A DNA stretch of 14,629 bases, taken from Gammaproteobacteria bacterium. Lineage in GTDB: Bacteria; Pseudomonadota; Gammaproteobacteria; Pseudomonadales; M0112. Below the pieces are notes generated by a model that was not told where the DNA came from, did no database searches, and saw only the letters and a program-made list of their open reading frames with translations. The position numbers and the translations under genes are program-made. This document shows positions 1 to 6,942 of this stretch, in pieces. The DNA lies in contig SBFY01000073.1 of assembly GCA_006227085.1 (NCBI GenBank), positions 1 through 14,629 on the forward strand. The letters are read 5' to 3'. Positions within the stretch are counted from its first letter, which is position 1; the number at the start of each line of letters is the position of its first letter.

Positions 1-110
1 GCACTTGCCGAAAAGCCAGTGGATCCTGCCTGCACAGCCGGCACAACTGCCGTTGCGAGGAAGGCGGCACCCAATGCGGCTGCCAGGGGTTTCAGGGTTT
101 TCTTGCTCAT
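1..110 (-). CDS. Small secreted protein, N-terminal fragment; possible HvfA-type RiPP metallophore precursor (partial)
   Basis: Read from an ATG at 110-108, 36 codons run open to the left edge, so the C-terminus is missing. The start is preceded by AAGGAG (123-118) with 7-base spacing. The N-terminus is a textbook Sec signal peptide: MSKK and more basic residues, an Ala/Leu core at about residues 9-23, and a likely cleavage after V-Q-A (residue 28). The mature part visible is GSTGFSAS. Small secreted precursors of the HvfA family (copper-responsive, modified at EGKC repeats by the HvfB/HvfC enzymes) typically begin with such a leader and have an N-P-F-x-M-T-like segment just after it; T-G-F-S-A-S sits at that place. 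The resemblance is from memory and the diagnostic EGKC repeats would lie outside the window, so the family call is tentative. That this is a secreted protein is well supported. Any hvfB/hvfC partners would lie further left. Confidence 0.6.
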   Translation of the reverse strand, partial: MSKKTLKPLAAALGAAFLATAVVPAVQAGSTGFSAS

Positions 111-117
111 GGGGATT

Positions 118-123
118 CTCCTT
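118..123 (-). promoter_or_regulatory. Ribosome binding site of the secreted-protein gene
   Basis: AAGGAG on the minus strand, 7 bases before the ATG at 110. It is a near-consensus Shine-Dalgarno and fixes the start of the partial gene. Confidence 0.75.
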
Positions 124-138
124 GTGATAAACAATCAC
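124..138. repeat. Interrupted palindrome GTGAT-N5-ATCAC next to the RBS
   Basis: GTGAT (124-128) and ATCAC (134-138) are perfect inverted repeats around a 5-base centre, directly abutting the Shine-Dalgarno of the secreted-protein gene. It could be an operator, or a 5-bp stem with a 5-nt loop in the mRNA leader. It resembles, but does not match, CRP or FNR/Anr spacing. Confidence 0.4.
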
Positions 139-170
139 GGCACCGACCGCTCTCGCCTGCCGCTTGCCTA

Positions 171-198
171 TCTGACCATGAAGGGACAGGACAGTTCC
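171..198 (-). promoter_or_regulatory. Candidate ECF/sigmaE-type promoter
   Basis: On the minus strand GGAACT (198-193) is followed after 17 bases by TCAGA (175-171). GGAACT is the hallmark -35 of sigmaE-like ECF factors, and TCAGA resembles their TCTGA/TCAAA -10 element. The -10 element lies about 60 bases before the secreted-protein start. HvfA/Buf-type operons are known to be driven by ECF factors in several bacteria, which fits this gene. No sigma factor gene is visible in the window. Confidence 0.5.
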
Positions 199-237
199 AT
201 ACCGACCAGCCAAACCGATCCATCACAGGCCATATGG

Positions 238-1095
238 TTATCGGGCAAAGATTGCCCTGATGAAATTTGGCTCAACTGCACCAGAATCAATCATTTGCCT
301 GTCCAGCTGCCAAAGCCGGCCAATCAAAGCCATATCTTCTGTTGATTGGGTGTAATTCTGGGCAAACCCGTTCCACAAGGGAAAAAGGATGCCGGCATAG
401 CAATGACCATGCAGCATGCGGAACCGGCGCTGGATAACTGGCAACACCTCTTCAGCGCGTATGCCCTCATAGGGCGGCAGGGTATTTTTATCCGGAATAT
501 AAATCCCGTTCATGACTTTCCCGGACACATGCCGGCGCAATCGCTCCGGTAGCGTCCTCCATAACATGGAGCAAACTGCCCGTTGATCAGGAGTGCGTTG
601 CAAGAAGTTGGCACCAATGTAATCCTTCAGGACAAACAAACCATGCGGTTTCAACGACTGCCATATCTGCTGGGCCACAAATTCCAGCGCCTCAAAGTGG
701 TGGAATGCCTGCTGCACAACGACAAGGTCATAATGGTTCGCGGGTAATTCGAGTGTATTCACGTCCGCAATGCGGTAATCAACCGTGATATCCCCATCGT
801 ATTTGCTATCAAAAAACTTCTTGCGCTGGCCTTCCGAAAGATCGTAGGCATCCACATGCTGGACACCCGATTGCTTGAACAAACCATAAGGCCCCGTCAT
901 ATCGCCACAAGCCAAGGTTAACCCTCGCTTATTGTCGAATGACGCCAAGGACTCAACCACGATTGCATCCACATCGAGGGTAGTCCGGATTCGATCAGCG
1001 ATGCCTGGCACCGCTGTCCAGGCACTCATGCGCTGGGCCTGATTGTCTTGCTGTGAGAAATGATCCGCTTCCTGCTGGAGTTTGTCCTTATCCAT
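238..1095 (-). CDS. Class I SAM-dependent methyltransferase (substrate unknown)
   Basis: A 285-residue cytosolic protein with the Rossmann methyltransferase signatures in order: motif I LTLACGDMTG at 59-68, an acidic residue after strand 2 in VDAYDLS (Asp85), Asp111 of motif III, and YDLVVVQQAFHHF at 122-134 as motif IV, followed by LKPHGLFVL (148-156) as motif V. The C-terminal 100 residues hold no family signature I recognise and probably form the acceptor lid. I chose ATG 1095 over GTG 1101 because AAGG lies about 9 bases before the ATG but only 3 before the GTG. The gene overlaps the upstream hydrolase-like gene by 8 bp, so it is translationally coupled as third gene behind fadD. That context suggests a lipid, fatty-acid or quinone-like substrate, but nothing in the sequence shows it. 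Confidence 0.85.
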   Translation of the reverse strand: MDKDKLQQEADHFSQQDNQAQRMSAWTAVPGIADRIRTTLDVDAIVVESLASFDNKRGLTLACGDMTGPYGLFKQSGVQHVDAYDLSEGQRKKFFDSKYDGDITVDYRIADVNTLELPANHYDLVVVQQAFHHFEALEFVAQQIWQSLKPHGLFVLKDYIGANFLQRTPDQRAVCSMLWRTLPERLRRHVSGKVMNGIYIPDKNTLPPYEGIRAEEVLPVIQRRFRMLHGHCYAGILFPLWNGFAQNYTQSTEDMALIGRLWQLDRQMIDSGAVEPNFIRAIFAR

Positions 1096-2005
1096 CCACA
1101 CCTACCTTCGGCACGCATGTATTGACCCGCAAGCCTTCGAACCAGTCATTAACCAGCTGGCCCACAAACCCTGCTGCATCAGAAGATTGGCGCCACTGTT
1201 GTAAATCAGCGGGTGCGCATCGCAACACGCGGGCATCATGAGCTGGCAAGCTGGCCATCAGCGACTTTACCGCATTCACCGACACCCAGTGCGGTTCCTG
1301 CAGCAGGTACATTGTCGGCGGCCATACCTTGCCAGCCACACCCCCTGCCACCGGCTCACCACCGAGCGTCGCCCAGGGTTCAGCGGCCAACCATGCCAAT
1401 GACTCCCGGAATCGCTGGCGTGATTCCCCTGCATCTCCTGGCAACCAGGGACTGCGGGCGTAACCGGTCACGCGCAAATGGGCGGCACCCAATGTTGGCA
1501 GCAACCGCCCATACGGCAAATCCGCCATCGGCACAGGGTGGCCAGCATGCAGCAACAACAATCCTTGCAAGCCCGCCATGCTGGTTCGTGATGACGCAAA
1601 GGTTTCCAGCAATGCCAATGCGGCCACATCTTCAGCAACCGCCACCCAGGGGTTGCCTGCGCGGCTTGCATCGTGATGCTGCATAGCACTCACCAGCGCA
1701 GGAATTTCCTCCTCCAGCAAGGATCGCAATCCCCAATCCGACTGCGGGGAAAGCCTGGGCAGGCTGAACCCCTTGCCACGCGTATCCGCCACATACACAT
1801 CCCAACCGGATCGTGCCATGGTCATCACCCATGGCATGTCGCCCGTCAACCAGGTACTGCTGTCGTCCCCCAGACCGGGCAGGACCAACAGCCGCCCGCG
1901 GGTTTCAACGGCCGGTGCCAACAAGCGCAGCAAATGGATCTGGTGCCCTTGGCGAACGGTAATGCGCAGCGGCTCCTTGCGGACACTGGCAACCGTGGAC
2001 ACCAT
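1088..2005 (-). CDS. Alpha/beta-hydrolase-fold protein with a degenerate catalytic triad
   Basis: A 305-residue protein of alpha/beta hydrolase layout. The oxyanion-loop region reads LVLPGLGDDSSTW (40-52) and the strand-4 motif DTRGKGFS (74-81) matches the family's D-x-R-G-x-G-x-S. The nucleophile elbow, normally G-H-S-M-G-G, reads A-E-D-V-A-A at 124-129, so the serine position is Asp126. The region where the acid usually follows strand 7 reads LLQEPHW (234-240), and the C-terminal segment that should carry the histidine reads RCAPADL (262-268). No Ser-Asp-His triad is recognisable. An Asp nucleophile occurs in epoxide hydrolases and haloalkane dehalogenases, so a different chemistry or a non-catalytic role are both possible. 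It starts 2 bp after the fadD stop and overlaps the methyltransferase gene. A hydrolase gene next to fadD and phaJ1 is, as I recall, also found in Pseudomonas. Confidence 0.8.
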   Translation of the reverse strand: MVSTVASVRKEPLRITVRQGHQIHLLRLLAPAVETRGRLLVLPGLGDDSSTWLTGDMPWVMTMARSGWDVYVADTRGKGFSLPRLSPQSDWGLRSLLEEEIPALVSAMQHHDASRAGNPWVAVAEDVAALALLETFASSRTSMAGLQGLLLLHAGHPVPMADLPYGRLLPTLGAAHLRVTGYARSPWLPGDAGESRQRFRESLAWLAAEPWATLGGEPVAGGVAGKVWPPTMYLLQEPHWVSVNAVKSLMASLPAHDARVLRCAPADLQQWRQSSDAAGFVGQLVNDWFEGLRVNTCVPKVGVDG

Positions 2006-2007
2006 GC

Positions 2008-3693
2008 TTAACCGGCCTGCACAGGCGCTGGGGCGCGCAATTCCCGGCGTAATATCTTGCCGACATTGGATTTCGGCAAGATATCGCGGAATTCAATGTG
2101 CTTGGGCACCTTGTAGGCGGTCAGTCGTTCCTTGGCCCATGCCCGCACGCTGTCGGCTGTGAGCCCTTCATGCTTGCGCACGACAAACACCTTGACCGCT
2201 TCACCGGAATGCTCATCCGGCACAGCGATCGCCGCACACTCAATCACATCGGGATGCATACTGATGACATCCTCGATTTCGTTCGGATAGACATTAAAAC
2301 CCGACACCAGGATCATGTCTTTCATGCGATCAACAATGCGTACATAACCGTCATCCTGGATCACCGCCACATCACCGGTATGCAACCAGCCACGCGCATC
2401 AATGACCTTGGCCGTTTCTTCCGGGCGCTGCCAGTAGCCTTGCATGACCTGGGGACCGCGCACACATAACTCACCGGCCTCCCCCATCGGCAATTCACGA
2501 CCTTCCGCATCCTGCGTGCACACTTCTGTGGATGGCACCACAATGCCCACCGTGCCTAACTGGTTACGCCCGCCCGGATTGACCGCCACCACCGGCGAGG
2601 CTTCCGTCAGGCCATAGGCCTCATAAATTTCACAACCCGTCACTTCATGCCAGCGGTCAGCGGCCGCCCGCGTCAATGCCATGCCACCGGAAACGGTGAC
2701 ACGCAACTGACTGAAGTCCAGCTTGGCAAAATCCGGATGACGGCACAGCGCCACAAACAAGGTATTCAAACCACAGATACCGGCGATACGGGTTTTCCGC
2801 AATTCACGCACAAAGGCATCAATGTCACGGGGATTGGCAATCAACACCGTTTGATTGCCGGTCACCAGCATGATCATGCCAACAATGAAGGCGTAGATGT
2901 GATACAGCGGTAGTGGCTCAACCAGGGCTTCACCCGGCTTGTCGGGATGAAACCCGTAAGTCTTGAACAACTCCGCTGCCTGCAAGGTATTGGCCAACAA
3001 GTTGCCATGACTGAGCATGGCACCCTTGGAAACGCCTGTGGTTCCACCGGTGTATTGCAACACGGCCAAGGTATCGGCATGAGCCACAAACGGGGTAAAG
3101 GCATGCTGCCGCCCGCTGGCCAACGCCTGGCGCAACGGCACCACACCCCGCAAATCCACCTTGGGCACCATTTTTTTCACATACCGAAGCACCGCATTGA
3201 TCAACCAGCGCTTGGGCGCCGGATGCAAATCACCCACCTCGGTCATCACCACCAGGCCGATATCGGTGTCTGGCAATACGGCTGGCAATTTATCGGCCAT
3301 ATTGGCCAGGATCACCAGCGCCTTTGCACCCGAATCACGGAACTGGTGCCGCATCTCGCGCTCGGTATACAGCGGATTGGTGTTCACCACGACCATACCG
3401 GCACGCAGGGCACCAAACACCACCACCGGGTACTGCAACAAATTGGGCAACTGCACGGCAATGCGGTCACCCGGTTGCAACGCGGTGTCATGCTGGAGCC
3501 AGGCAGCGAAATCGGCTGACAAGCGATCCAGCTCGGCATAATCCAGGGTCCGCCCCATGCAGGTAAACGCTGGCCGGTCGTGGTAGCGCCGGCATGCCTG
3601 GTTGAAGGCATCGAGCAGGCTGCGGCAGTCCGCCACATCAATCGTGTCCGGAACACCTGCCCGCTCACGGGCCAAACGGATAGGGTCGGTCAT
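2008..3693 (-). CDS. fadD: Long-chain fatty acid-CoA ligase FadD
   Basis: Activates fatty acids with ATP and CoA to acyl-CoA, the entry step of beta-oxidation, at the inner face of the cytoplasmic membrane. From ATG 3693 it has 561 residues, the length of E. coli FadD. Adenylate-forming motifs are all present: the ATP loop YTGGTTGVSKG at 214-224, YEAYGLTEASP at 357-367, the acyl-CoA synthetase signature region GWLHTGDVA...DRMKDMILVSGFNVYP at 435-470, and the C-terminal catalytic lysine in VGKILRREL (Lys546). The frame stays open upstream to 3981, antisense to phaJ, but that part reads as no known domain; ATG 3693 has AGGA at suitable spacing and begins a normal FadD N-terminus. It is the first gene of a fadD-hydrolase-methyltransferase operon and is divergent from phaJ. 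Confidence 0.95.
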   Translation of the reverse strand: MTDPIRLARERAGVPDTIDVADCRSLLDAFNQACRRYHDRPAFTCMGRTLDYAELDRLSADFAAWLQHDTALQPGDRIAVQLPNLLQYPVVVFGALRAGMVVVNTNPLYTEREMRHQFRDSGAKALVILANMADKLPAVLPDTDIGLVVMTEVGDLHPAPKRWLINAVLRYVKKMVPKVDLRGVVPLRQALASGRQHAFTPFVAHADTLAVLQYTGGTTGVSKGAMLSHGNLLANTLQAAELFKTYGFHPDKPGEALVEPLPLYHIYAFIVGMIMLVTGNQTVLIANPRDIDAFVRELRKTRIAGICGLNTLFVALCRHPDFAKLDFSQLRVTVSGGMALTRAAADRWHEVTGCEIYEAYGLTEASPVVAVNPGGRNQLGTVGIVVPSTEVCTQDAEGRELPMGEAGELCVRGPQVMQGYWQRPEETAKVIDARGWLHTGDVAVIQDDGYVRIVDRMKDMILVSGFNVYPNEIEDVISMHPDVIECAAIAVPDEHSGEAVKVFVVRKHEGLTADSVRAWAKERLTAYKVPKHIEFRDILPKSNVGKILRRELRAPAPVQAG

Positions 3694-3807
3694 GAATGCT
3701 TCCTGATGGTCGTTATACCGGCATGTTACGGGGCACCCTGCCCCTCTGCAATGACACGCGCTATACTGCCCGCCCCTGAAAACCGGTAATGGACAGCAGA
3801 GGCCCCC
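3694..3807. promoter_or_regulatory. Divergent fadD/phaJ promoter region with an inverted repeat
   Basis: These 114 bases separate the two start codons. A TATACT hexamer at 3762-3767 can serve as -10 for phaJ, leaving a leader of about 34 bases, but its -35 is poor. A TATAAC hexamer on the minus strand (3717-3712) is a weak -10 candidate for fadD. A perfect inverted repeat GGGGCA-CCC-TGCCCC spans 3730-3744 and overlaps the -35 position of phaJ, so it is a possible operator for both genes. I find no convincing PsrA box, and only a half-match to FadR. Confidence 0.45.
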
Positions 3808-4275
3808 ATGATCACCAGCATCCCTTACGCCGAATTGCAGATCGGCCAAAGTGCCGAATACCGCAAAACCGTCAGCGAGCAGGATATCGTGTTGTTTGCC
3901 GTCCTTTCCGGTGATGCCAACCCGGTACACCTGGACGCGGAATACGCCCGTGGCACCATTTTTGGTGAGCGCATTGCCCACGGCATGTTCACTGGCTCAC
4001 TGGTATCGGCAGCACTGGCGATGACCCTGCCCGGGCCAGGCTCAATCTACCTGGGCCAGTCACTGAAATTCCGCCGTCCCGTGAAAATCAATGACACCAT
4101 CACCGTGCGTCTCGAAGTCACCGAGAAGCGCGACAGCAAGAACATCGTGGTGCTCGACTGCAAGGTCACCAACCAGAACCAGGAAACCGTCGCCACCGGT
4201 ACTGCCGAAGTGATTGCGCCAAACGAACGGATTTCGCTGGAAACCCCCGTCTTGCCAAACGTCACGGTTGGCTGA
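3808..4275 (+). CDS. phaJ: (R)-specific enoyl-CoA hydratase, PhaJ1 type (MaoC-like hot-dog fold)
   Basis: Hydrates trans-2-enoyl-CoA from beta-oxidation to (R)-3-hydroxyacyl-CoA, the precursor of polyhydroxyalkanoate. The 155 residues contain the hydratase-2 motif in GDANPVHLDAEYA (35-47) with catalytic Asp36 and His41, followed by FGERIAHGMFTGSL. Length, the start IPYAELQIGQ and the segment PGPGSIYLGQ closely match Pseudomonas PhaJ1 as I remember it, whose substrates are short-chain enoyl-CoAs. AGAGG lies 5 bases before the ATG. Its position opposite fadD supports a role in diverting fatty-acid intermediates; no PHA synthase gene is in the window, so polymer formation is inferred. The gene ends 1 bp from the convergent cardiolipin synthase. 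Confidence 0.92.
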   Translation: MITSIPYAELQIGQSAEYRKTVSEQDIVLFAVLSGDANPVHLDAEYARGTIFGERIAHGMFTGSLVSAALAMTLPGPGSIYLGQSLKFRRPVKINDTITVRLEVTEKRDSKNIVVLDCKVTNQNQETVATGTAEVIAPNERISLETPVLPNVTVG

Positions 4276-4276
4276 A

Positions 4277-5716
4277 TCACAAGTACGGCGAAAAGAGCCA
4301 GCACACCGCATCGCGCAGCTTGGCCAGACCGGGTCGTGACGCCAATGACGCATGCGTCACCTCCAGCGCGCCCTGGCAGTGCTCCCCGAAATACCGGTCT
4401 GATTCCCGACCGATATGGCGATCATGGATTTCCACACCCAACTCGAAGTTCAGGCGCAAGCTACGGGGGTCCAGGTTGAAAGATCCCATCAAGGTATAGC
4501 AACCATCAATCGCCAGCAGTTTGGTATGCAGGAAGGCTTGCTGGTACCAGAACACACGCACACCGGCCTGCAATAACGGCGACAGGATATGCCGGCTCGC
4601 CCAGCCCACAAACGGCAGGTTGTTGTCTTCCGGCAACAACACCCGCACATCCACACCCCGCAAGGCAGCACTCTGCAAGGCAATCATGATTTCCCGTGGC
4701 GGCAGGAAATACGGCGTGATGATGTACACGCGTTCCCGCGCCTGGTGAATGGCCGCCAGGATCACGCGCATCAATTTATCGATGTTCTCATCCGGGCCAT
4801 CTTCCACCAGCCGGCACAGGCTGCCGGACTCCAAAGGGCTGCCTGATGGCGCTGACGGCAATGCCGGTGGCTGGCTGACTGGCTGGTCACTGACCAATTG
4901 CCAATCCTCGATGAATAACTGCGCCAGGTCCTGTGCAATCGGGCCCGCCAGGGAAAAATGCAAATCTTCGGCGGCCACCCGGCCTTGCCCATCCGGCACA
5001 TGGTGGTTGCGGATATTCATGCCACCCGCAAACGCCTGTTCACCATCCACCACGAGGATTTTGCGGTGATTACGCAAATTGAGGTACGCCGCCAACGACC
5101 ATGGCTTGGGTGAGCGGAAGCGTTCAGTGGGTACACCGGCCTGCTGCAGCAAGCGCACAACCCGGGGGCGCGAGTACCATTCGCCGACACTGTCCACCAA
5201 CACACGAACCTCGACACCACGGGCCACCGCATCAGACAACGCCGCAATAAACGGCGAGCCCACACCGCGGGCATCAAAAATATAGGTCGATAACAGCACT
5301 TGTTGCTTCGCTGCATGGATGGCCGACAGCATACTGGCATAGGCGGTCTCCCCTTCCGCCAGCAAACGCACCTGGTTGCCCGCCAGCAGGCCACGGCGTG
5401 TCGTGGCCAGCCCCAGCCGGTCCAACGGTTCTAAATAACCAGGGACTCCGGGTGCAGGATGCCAGACCAGCGGCTGCGCAATATCCACCAATCCCGGCTC
5501 ATGGGGTTTGAGCTGACGCGCCACGCGACGGACACGATTACGACCAAAAACGACATACAGCAGCACACCGAGCAACGGGAAAGCCAGGCAGAACAGCACC
5601 CAGACGAGGGCGCTACGCGGATCGCGCTTGTGGAACAGCGCATGCAGGGCCGCCAGCATACCCAGCAGCTCGGCCAGCAACAGCCAGACATGCCAGCCGA
5701 TGGCAGCCAGATCCAT
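4277..5716 (-). CDS. clsA: Cardiolipin synthase, ClsA-type phospholipase D superfamily
   Basis: Makes cardiolipin by phosphatidyl transfer between two phosphatidylglycerol molecules at the inner membrane. The 479 residues are close to E. coli ClsA (486). Two N-terminal membrane helices (about 8-27 and 36-57) are followed by a basic segment, then two phospholipase D domains with intact H-x-K-x4-D motifs: HRKILVVD at 217-224 and HTKLLAID at 397-404, each trailed by G(G)MN or GSFN. A Pro/Ser-rich linker (279-298) joins them. ATG 5716 is chosen because GGAGA lies 8 bases upstream; GTG 5734, six codons earlier, also has a fair RBS and cannot be excluded. It converges on phaJ and is divergent from the coiled-coil protein gene. 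ClsC and ClsB are less likely because the two-helix N-terminus is present. Confidence 0.93.
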   Translation of the reverse strand: MDLAAIGWHVWLLLAELLGMLAALHALFHKRDPRSALVWVLFCLAFPLLGVLLYVVFGRNRVRRVARQLKPHEPGLVDIAQPLVWHPAPGVPGYLEPLDRLGLATTRRGLLAGNQVRLLAEGETAYASMLSAIHAAKQQVLLSTYIFDARGVGSPFIAALSDAVARGVEVRVLVDSVGEWYSRPRVVRLLQQAGVPTERFRSPKPWSLAAYLNLRNHRKILVVDGEQAFAGGMNIRNHHVPDGQGRVAAEDLHFSLAGPIAQDLAQLFIEDWQLVSDQPVSQPPALPSAPSGSPLESGSLCRLVEDGPDENIDKLMRVILAAIHQARERVYIITPYFLPPREIMIALQSAALRGVDVRVLLPEDNNLPFVGWASRHILSPLLQAGVRVFWYQQAFLHTKLLAIDGCYTLMGSFNLDPRSLRLNFELGVEIHDRHIGRESDRYFGEHCQGALEVTHASLASRPGLAKLRDAVCWLFSPYL

Positions 5717-5844
5717 ATCAAGACTCTCCAGCACCGGACTCTCCCTGCGGCTCCCTGACCAGCATCTTACACAAGTCATGTGTTTACAGCCCGTCGCGCC
5801 CTTACTAGTATGGACAAAAGGATGCCTATCCCCAGGAGAACGGA
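5717..5844. promoter_or_regulatory. Divergent intergenic region between clsA and the coiled-coil gene
   Basis: These 128 bases hold the strong plus-strand promoter listed separately, the interrupted palindrome ACACA-N5-TGTGT (5769-5783) just upstream of its -35, and the RBS AGGAGA at 5834-5839. For clsA the best minus-strand -10 is TAAGAT (5769-5764), with no good -35. Confidence 0.4.
5783..5811 (+). promoter_or_regulatory. Sigma70-type promoter of the coiled-coil protein gene
   Basis: TTTACA (5783-5788) and TAGTAT (5806-5811) are separated by exactly 17 bases and lie about 34 bases before the start codon. This is the best-formed sigma70 promoter in the window. Confidence 0.6.
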
Positions 5845-6939
5845 ATGATGCGCCTGAACACCCTGCTGCACACCGCCATGCTGGCCTGCCTGTTTGCCAC
5901 CCCCCTGCAGGCACAGAACCTGGATGAAACCCGCGCCAACCTGCACTCGGCATATGACACGCTGATGCAAAGCCTGGCCGAGCAGGAAACCCTGGCCAAG
6001 GAAATCACCCGTCTCAATGACGACATTGCTGCGCAGCGGAAAAAACTGGAACCGGACACCCAACGCGTGACCGAGTTACGCGCCAAGGCCGAGCAAGCCA
6101 AGGCATCCGGTAGTGCAGACCTGCAAGCAGCCGAGATGCGCCTGAAAGTCGCTGAAATCGAATACAGCAGCCTGAGTGAAAGCCTGACCACCCTGGAGAA
6201 ATCGCTGGCCGATGCCAATGCACGCATGAAAACACTGGAAACCGGCACATCTGGCCAGATCAGTAAAGTGCAGGAACTGCGCCAGCAGGTGGCTTCGCTG
6301 GCCGAAAAAGACAAACAGGACAGCGCCCGCCGCGATGCCGCACAATCCGCTGAAATGGAAAAAATCAAAGGCGAACTGGTCACCCTCAAGATCAGTGTGC
6401 AGGAAGCCGAAGCGGAAAAAACCATCCTCAGCCAGCGTGCTACCGAACTCCAGTCTGAACTGGAACAACTGAAGCAAAGCTGTGCAACAACAGCAGTCGC
6501 AATTCCTGGCAACCCGGCAGATGCCACACCCGTATCATCCACAGCCAATGCCAATACAGCCGTGGCGGCTGCACCCGCTGCTGCTGAACCGCAAACCGCA
6601 GCGCCTGCTGCCGTTGCCGCGAATGATGTGGCCGCCGAACTGGCTGCCCGCCTGAAAGACCGCAATATGGAGAAAGCCGTCAGCAAATCCGGCCGCTACC
6701 TGTACATCAAGACCATGAGTGCCGATGGCCAGACCCGTTCACAGACGTTCCCGTGGCTGACGGTCGATAAAAGTTATTACACCCTGGAAGCGGAAATGAA
6801 AGCTGGCCAGGTCACACTGACCTTTGGCAACCGGCGCCAGGAAATCACAGTGCCGGCAGCTGATGACGGCGCAACCTATGTGTTCGTGTTGCGCAACGCC
6901 AACAAAGACGACGCCAGCATCGCCTATTACCGCAAGTAA
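5845..6939 (+). CDS. Secreted periplasmic coiled-coil protein, function unknown
   Basis: I do not recognise this 364-residue protein. It has a Sec signal peptide with likely cleavage after L-Q-A (residue 23), then a long heptad-rich alpha-helical region (about 27-212) full of Glu, Lys, Gln and Leu. An Ala/Pro/Thr-rich flexible linker (about 213-260) leads to a C-terminal domain of about 100 residues (262-364) with alternating hydrophobic residues and several aromatics (RYLYIKT, FPWLTVDKSYYTLEAEM, TYVFVLR), suggesting a beta-rich globular fold. One cysteine (Cys213) follows the coiled coil. The layout of helical stalk, linker and small domain resembles envelope tethering or cell-wall accessory proteins, but no catalytic motif is visible. 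RBS AGGAGA lies 5 bases before ATG 5845, or 8 before ATG 5848. It ends 3 bp from oppF, convergently. The hydrolase or transporter neighbours give no clear functional clue. Confidence 0.85.
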   Translation: MMRLNTLLHTAMLACLFATPLQAQNLDETRANLHSAYDTLMQSLAEQETLAKEITRLNDDIAAQRKKLEPDTQRVTELRAKAEQAKASGSADLQAAEMRLKVAEIEYSSLSESLTTLEKSLADANARMKTLETGTSGQISKVQELRQQVASLAEKDKQDSARRDAAQSAEMEKIKGELVTLKISVQEAEAEKTILSQRATELQSELEQLKQSCATTAVAIPGNPADATPVSSTANANTAVAAAPAAAEPQTAAPAAVAANDVAAELAARLKDRNMEKAVSKSGRYLYIKTMSADGQTRSQTFPWLTVDKSYYTLEAEMKAGQVTLTFGNRRQEITVPAADDGATYVFVLRNANKDDASIAYYRK

Positions 6940-6942
6940 GCC

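Noticed and set aside
3698..3720. Possible FadR site (TGATGGTC followed by GTTATACCG) in front of fadD
   Set aside because: Only the left half-site TGGTC fits; the right half does not match the FadR consensus.
3694..3981. N-terminal extension of fadD up to an ATG at 3981
   Set aside because: It would be antisense to the phaJ start, shows no FadD homology, and the 561-residue form from ATG 3693 has a proper RBS and the expected length.
5826..6686. A 286-codon open frame on the minus strand opposite the coiled-coil protein gene
   Set aside because: It is rich in Ser/Ala/Arg low-complexity sequence, shows no domain, and lies antisense to a gene with a clear signal peptide, promoter and RBS. 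It is a frame shadow of biased codon use.
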